Assembly (NCBI GenBank): GCA_017537025.1
Contig: JAFWCB010000008.1
Location: 620,001-684,000 of the forward strand
DNA length: 64,000 nucleotides
Source: Sediminibacterium sp.
Lineage (GTDB): Bacteria; Bacteroidota; Bacteroidia; Chitinophagales; Chitinophagaceae
Direction of reading: 5' to 3'
The notes beneath the pieces were generated by a model, which was not told where the DNA came from, searched no databases, and saw only the letters and a program-made list of their open reading frames with translations. This document shows positions 61,527 through 64,000 of the stretch, in pieces; position 1 is the stretch's first letter, and each line of letters opens with the position of its first letter. A program made the position numbers and the translations under genes.

Positions 61527-62747
61527 TTAGTTTTCATCAACGATTACTTGATTTCTTAATAAATCTTCAAAAATATCTCGCTTGCGTATTAAATGGGGAT
61601 TGCCATCTTTTATCATTACCTGAGCAGGTAATAGGCGAGAATTATAATTACTGCCCATTTCAAAACCATAGGCACCGGCATTACTGAAAACTAGTAAATC
61701 GCCTTCTCGCACTTCAGGTAATAGCCTGTCTGTAGCGAAGGTATCCGTTTCACAAATATTCCCCGTAACCATATAATTTTTTCTAGGACCCTCAGGATTA
61801 GAAATATTTGTTATCTCATGATAAGCATCATAAAACATGGGGCGAATTAAATGATTGAAACCACTATTAACACCGGCAATCAAGGTTTCCCCATTTTGTT
61901 TCAACACATTTACAGCTGTTACAAAATATCCTGCAGCACTTACTAAAAATTTTCCGGGCTCAAACCAAACCTGTAATTTTTTTGGATATGATTGATGAAA
62001 ATGATCAAAGGCCGCAGTTACTTCTTGTCCCAGCTTAATCATATCAGTTCCTTCTTCTCCCTCTTTATAAGCCACTTTAAAGCCACCTCCTAAATCGAGA
62101 TAGACCAACTCATCAAACCGATTAGCAAGATCAAATAACACACTACTTCCCTTGATGAAAACATCTACATCTTTAATTTCACTACCGGTATGAATATGTA
62201 ATCCTTGGATATGGATATTATATTTATTTTTTAACTGAATAATATCATCGATTTGTTCGATCGGGATACCGAATTTGCTTTTTGTATGTCCGGTAGAAAT
62301 TTTCAGATTACCACCAGCCATAATGTTGGGCCTTAACCGGAGTCCAACCGGGTAACTATGACCGTATTTTTCGCCAAACTTCTCCAAATTGGAAAGACTG
62401 TCTATATTAATATATACACCCAGTGAAACAGCTTCTTCAATTTCGCTAAAATGAATACCATTACTGGTGTATAAAATTTGTGATCCTTTAAAACCTGCTC
62501 TCAATGCCAATTTGGCTTCATTGATAGAGCTACAATCTATATTAGCACCGATGCGGTGTAAATGTTTTAAAATATTGATATTCGTATTGGCCTTACAGGC
62601 ATAGAAAAATTTAGCATCTGTATGGGCAAACGCGTGAGTAAGTGTTTGATACTGTTTCGTAATGGTATCAGTATCATAAATATATAGTGGAGTTCCGTAA
62701 GTAGCTGCGAGAGATTGAATCTGTATGGGAGAAATCGATAATGCCAT
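61527..62747 (-). CDS. lysA: Diaminopimelate decarboxylase
   Basis: Last step of lysine synthesis. 406 residues. PLP lysine in FFYACKANTN (about residue 50), HTGSEI, LDLGGGFKVAYKE, WFEPGKFLV, and C-terminal NICETDTFATDR with the dimer-contributed Cys plus NAGAYGFEMGSNYNSR. A near -7 match TATCTTTA (62753-62760, minus) lies 5 nt before the ATG. scpB lies 15 bp upstream on the same strand. Confidence 0.95.
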   Translation of the reverse strand: MALSISPIQIQSLAATYGTPLYIYDTDTITKQYQTLTHAFAHTDAKFFYACKANTNINILKHLHRIGANIDCSSINEAKLALRAGFKGSQILYTSNGIHFSEIEEAVSLGVYINIDSLSNLEKFGEKYGHSYPVGLRLRPNIMAGGNLKISTGHTKSKFGIPIEQIDDIIQLKNKYNIHIQGLHIHTGSEIKDVDVFIKGSSVLFDLANRFDELVYLDLGGGFKVAYKEGEEGTDMIKLGQEVTAAFDHFHQSYPKKLQVWFEPGKFLVSAAGYFVTAVNVLKQNGETLIAGVNSGFNHLIRPMFYDAYHEITNISNPEGPRKNYMVTGNICETDTFATDRLLPEVREGDLLVFSNAGAYGFEMGSNYNSRLLPAQVMIKDGNPHLIRKRDIFEDLLRNQVIVDEN

Positions 62748-62762
62748 AGTGCTAAAGATACA

Positions 62763-63497
62763 TTAATCCTGTGGGGCATCTGTTTCGTTAGTATTGTCTG
62801 CTTCGTCTTTTTTTACGATCAATTCACCTTCTTCATTCACGGTAATGTCGGATACATCACCCTCTACGCCATCAGCTTCTGCTAATGAATCGGCAACAGG
62901 CTGATCCGTGAAATCTTCGGGTTTAATGATGGTGCCTTCAACGATTTGCTCGGCTAATACCTCTTTAATTTTCGGTAAATCGGAAGCTGTATTAATGCCG
63001 AAATAATCCATAAATGTTTTGGAAGTAGCATAAACTAGTGGCTTGCCGGGCATCTGTTCATTTCTCCCGGAGATCAGGATCAATTCTTTCTCTAATAATT
63101 TTTGTATGCTATAATCGCTGTTCACACCGCGGATAGCTTCTATTTCTCCTTTAGTAATAGGCTGCTTGTAAGCGATGATTGCCAAAGTTTCTAAAGCTGC
63201 TGTAGATAATCGCTTCAAAAATTTATCACCATTTAATTGAGCGATAGTTTTATGGAACTCTTTTTTTGTGAGGAATTGCCAACCACCTCCACTTTCGCGT
63301 ACTTCAAAAGGATAAAATTCTGAACTGTATTTCTCCCGAATACCTTCCACCGCAGATTCAACCTGATCTAAAGAAATGCGCTCTTCCAAGAAGCCAAAGC
63401 TATTATTGATTAATTCAACAATATCTAATGAAGTCAGTGGTTTTTCACTGGCGAATATGAGTACTTCAATATGAGGAATGATTTCGCTAAGTTCCAT
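62763..63497 (-). CDS. scpB: Segregation and condensation protein B
   Basis: 244 residues from ATG 63497 (MELSEIIPHIEVLIFASEKPL). The frame is open for 42 more codons upstream, but that part is the heptad array read as protein (HYALCTMHYTLCTIHYALL). Two winged-helix domains with LSTAALETLAIIAYKQPITKGEIEAIRGV, the ScpB hallmark; acidic low-complexity C-terminus. Works with ScpA and SMC in chromosome compaction. Confidence 0.94.
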   Translation of the reverse strand: MELSEIIPHIEVLIFASEKPLTSLDIVELINNSFGFLEERISLDQVESAVEGIREKYSSEFYPFEVRESGGGWQFLTKKEFHKTIAQLNGDKFLKRLSTAALETLAIIAYKQPITKGEIEAIRGVNSDYSIQKLLEKELILISGRNEQMPGKPLVYATSKTFMDYFGINTASDLPKIKEVLAEQIVEGTIIKPEDFTDQPVADSLAEADGVEGDVSDITVNEEGELIVKKDEADNTNETDAPQD

Positions 63498-63541
63498 TTG
63501 GTTTAGAGTCTTTTGGATGAAGGTAAAGAAGTTAGTGGATA

Positions 63542-63648
63542 TCAATAGTGCATAGTGTATAGTGCATAGTGTATAGTGCATAGTGCATAGTGCATAGTGG
63601 GTAGTGGGGGTTTTACTAGTCACTTTGCACTAATCACTTACCACTAAC
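63542..63648. repeat. Inverted TAGTGNN heptad arrays between atpG and scpB
   Basis: Eight or more TAGTGCA/TAGTGTA/TAGTGGG units at 7-base steps (about 63546-63608), then GGTTTT and inverted units ending CACTA/CACTT (63617-63648). It stops two bases before the atpG stop codon. Confidence 0.8.
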
Positions 63649-63649
63649 C

Positions 63650-64000
63650 TTATCCCTGCAACGCGGCCGCACCGCTTACAATCTCAGTAAGTTCAGTTGT
63701 AATAGCTGCTTGTCGAGCTCTATTGTAACTGATCTTAAGCGATTTCAACAATTCATTCGCATTATCGCTGGCTTTATCCATCGCTGTCATACGGGCTCCA
63801 TGTTCACTAGCATTACCATCGAGTACGGCCTTATATAATTGTGTATTTAAAATTTTAGGCATCAGCTCGGCAATCAATGCTTCTTTGGCAGGCTCAAAAA
63901 TAAAATCAGATTTTTTCTTATTGCTGGTATTGGCAACTTTGGGAATGGGTAGGAATGGCTCGGCTACAAAAACCTGTGTAGCTGCGTTTTTAAACTCACT
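63650..64000 (-). CDS. atpG: ATP synthase F1 gamma subunit, C-terminal part
   Basis: 116 residues up to the window edge. The frame continues to the last base; EHGARMTAMDKASDNANELL and LSYNRARQAAITTELTEIVSGAAAL-type ending (here ISYNRARQAAITTELTEIV) is the universal gamma-subunit C-terminus forming the central stalk. N-terminus lies outside the window. Confidence 0.95.
   Translation of the reverse strand, partial: SEFKNAATQVFVAEPFLPIPKVANTSNKKKSDFIFEPAKEALIAELMPKILNTQLYKAVLDGNASEHGARMTAMDKASDNANELLKSLKISYNRARQAAITTELTEIVSGAAALQG

Noticed and set aside
63498-63623. N-terminal extension of scpB
   Set aside because: The residues are the heptad array read in frame (repeating HYALCT-like phrases); the family start is ATG 63497.

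Overview
The window comes from a Bacteroidota chromosome, most likely of the Chitinophagia/Chitinophagaceae type. Evidence for this is the Bacteroidota -7 promoter motif TAnnTTTG in front of many genes, a PorE-like TPR/PD40/OmpA envelope protein, DUF5723, DUF1573 and DUF3467 proteins, fused alpha/beta 2-oxoacid dehydrogenases, and the general AT-rich character. No transposase or integrase gene is visible anywhere.

Layout. 1-17.2 kb is core genome: lnt (cut by the left edge), a PH-like membrane protein, guaB, an MFS exporter, dprA, the PorE-like protein, queE, folD, DUF3467, radC, prs, rplY, a membrane histidine kinase, pth, an FAH-family hydrolase and a fused E1 dehydrogenase. At 17.2 kb lies an elongator-type tRNA-Met(CAT) preceded by two 72-bp tandem pseudo-copies of its 5' half. 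17.4-30.2 kb is a self-contained [NiFe] hydrogenase island bounded by a perfect 46-bp direct repeat of the 3' part of that tRNA. It carries hydrogenase small and large subunits of the cyanobacterial HupSL / mycobacterial Huc type (group 2a), a maturation endopeptidase, an unknown 103-aa protein, a TPR protein, hypA-hypB-hypF-hypC-hypD-hypE, an NHL-repeat protein and a nickel permease. This is everything needed to build the enzyme, but no obvious cytochrome or dedicated electron acceptor is present. 

30.2-37.5 kb returns to core genes: a thiamine-binding-like protein, a methyltransferase remnant, a VOC protein, DUF5723, an aminotransferase, two DUF1573 proteins and a second fused E1. 37.5-48.5 kb is a defence region: a TIR protein followed by an attC-like element, a type I restriction system with short HsdR and an HsdM-HsdS fusion, a three-gene operon (DUF262 protein, DUF3696-type ATPase, unknown protein) resembling what I recall of the Menshen system, and an RHH/MazF toxin-antitoxin pair with its own palindromic operator. 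48.5-64 kb is core again: DCC protein, YebC, APC permease, DAACS symporter, DedA, two tandem MFS paralogs, a GT9 glycosyltransferase, a decayed toxin-antitoxin pair, mdh, a thioredoxin-like protein, an amidohydrolase, an MlaF-type ABC ATPase, lysA, scpB and atpG (cut by the right edge).

Two genome-wide habits stand out. Intergenic gaps in the core parts are filled with 7-bp-period arrays (a 5-bp core plus variable bases, e.g. TAGTGNN), often as inverted pairs. I saw none inside the hydrogenase or defence regions. Several core genes have TAnnTTTG ending only 1-5 nt before the start codon, which predicts leaderless mRNAs.
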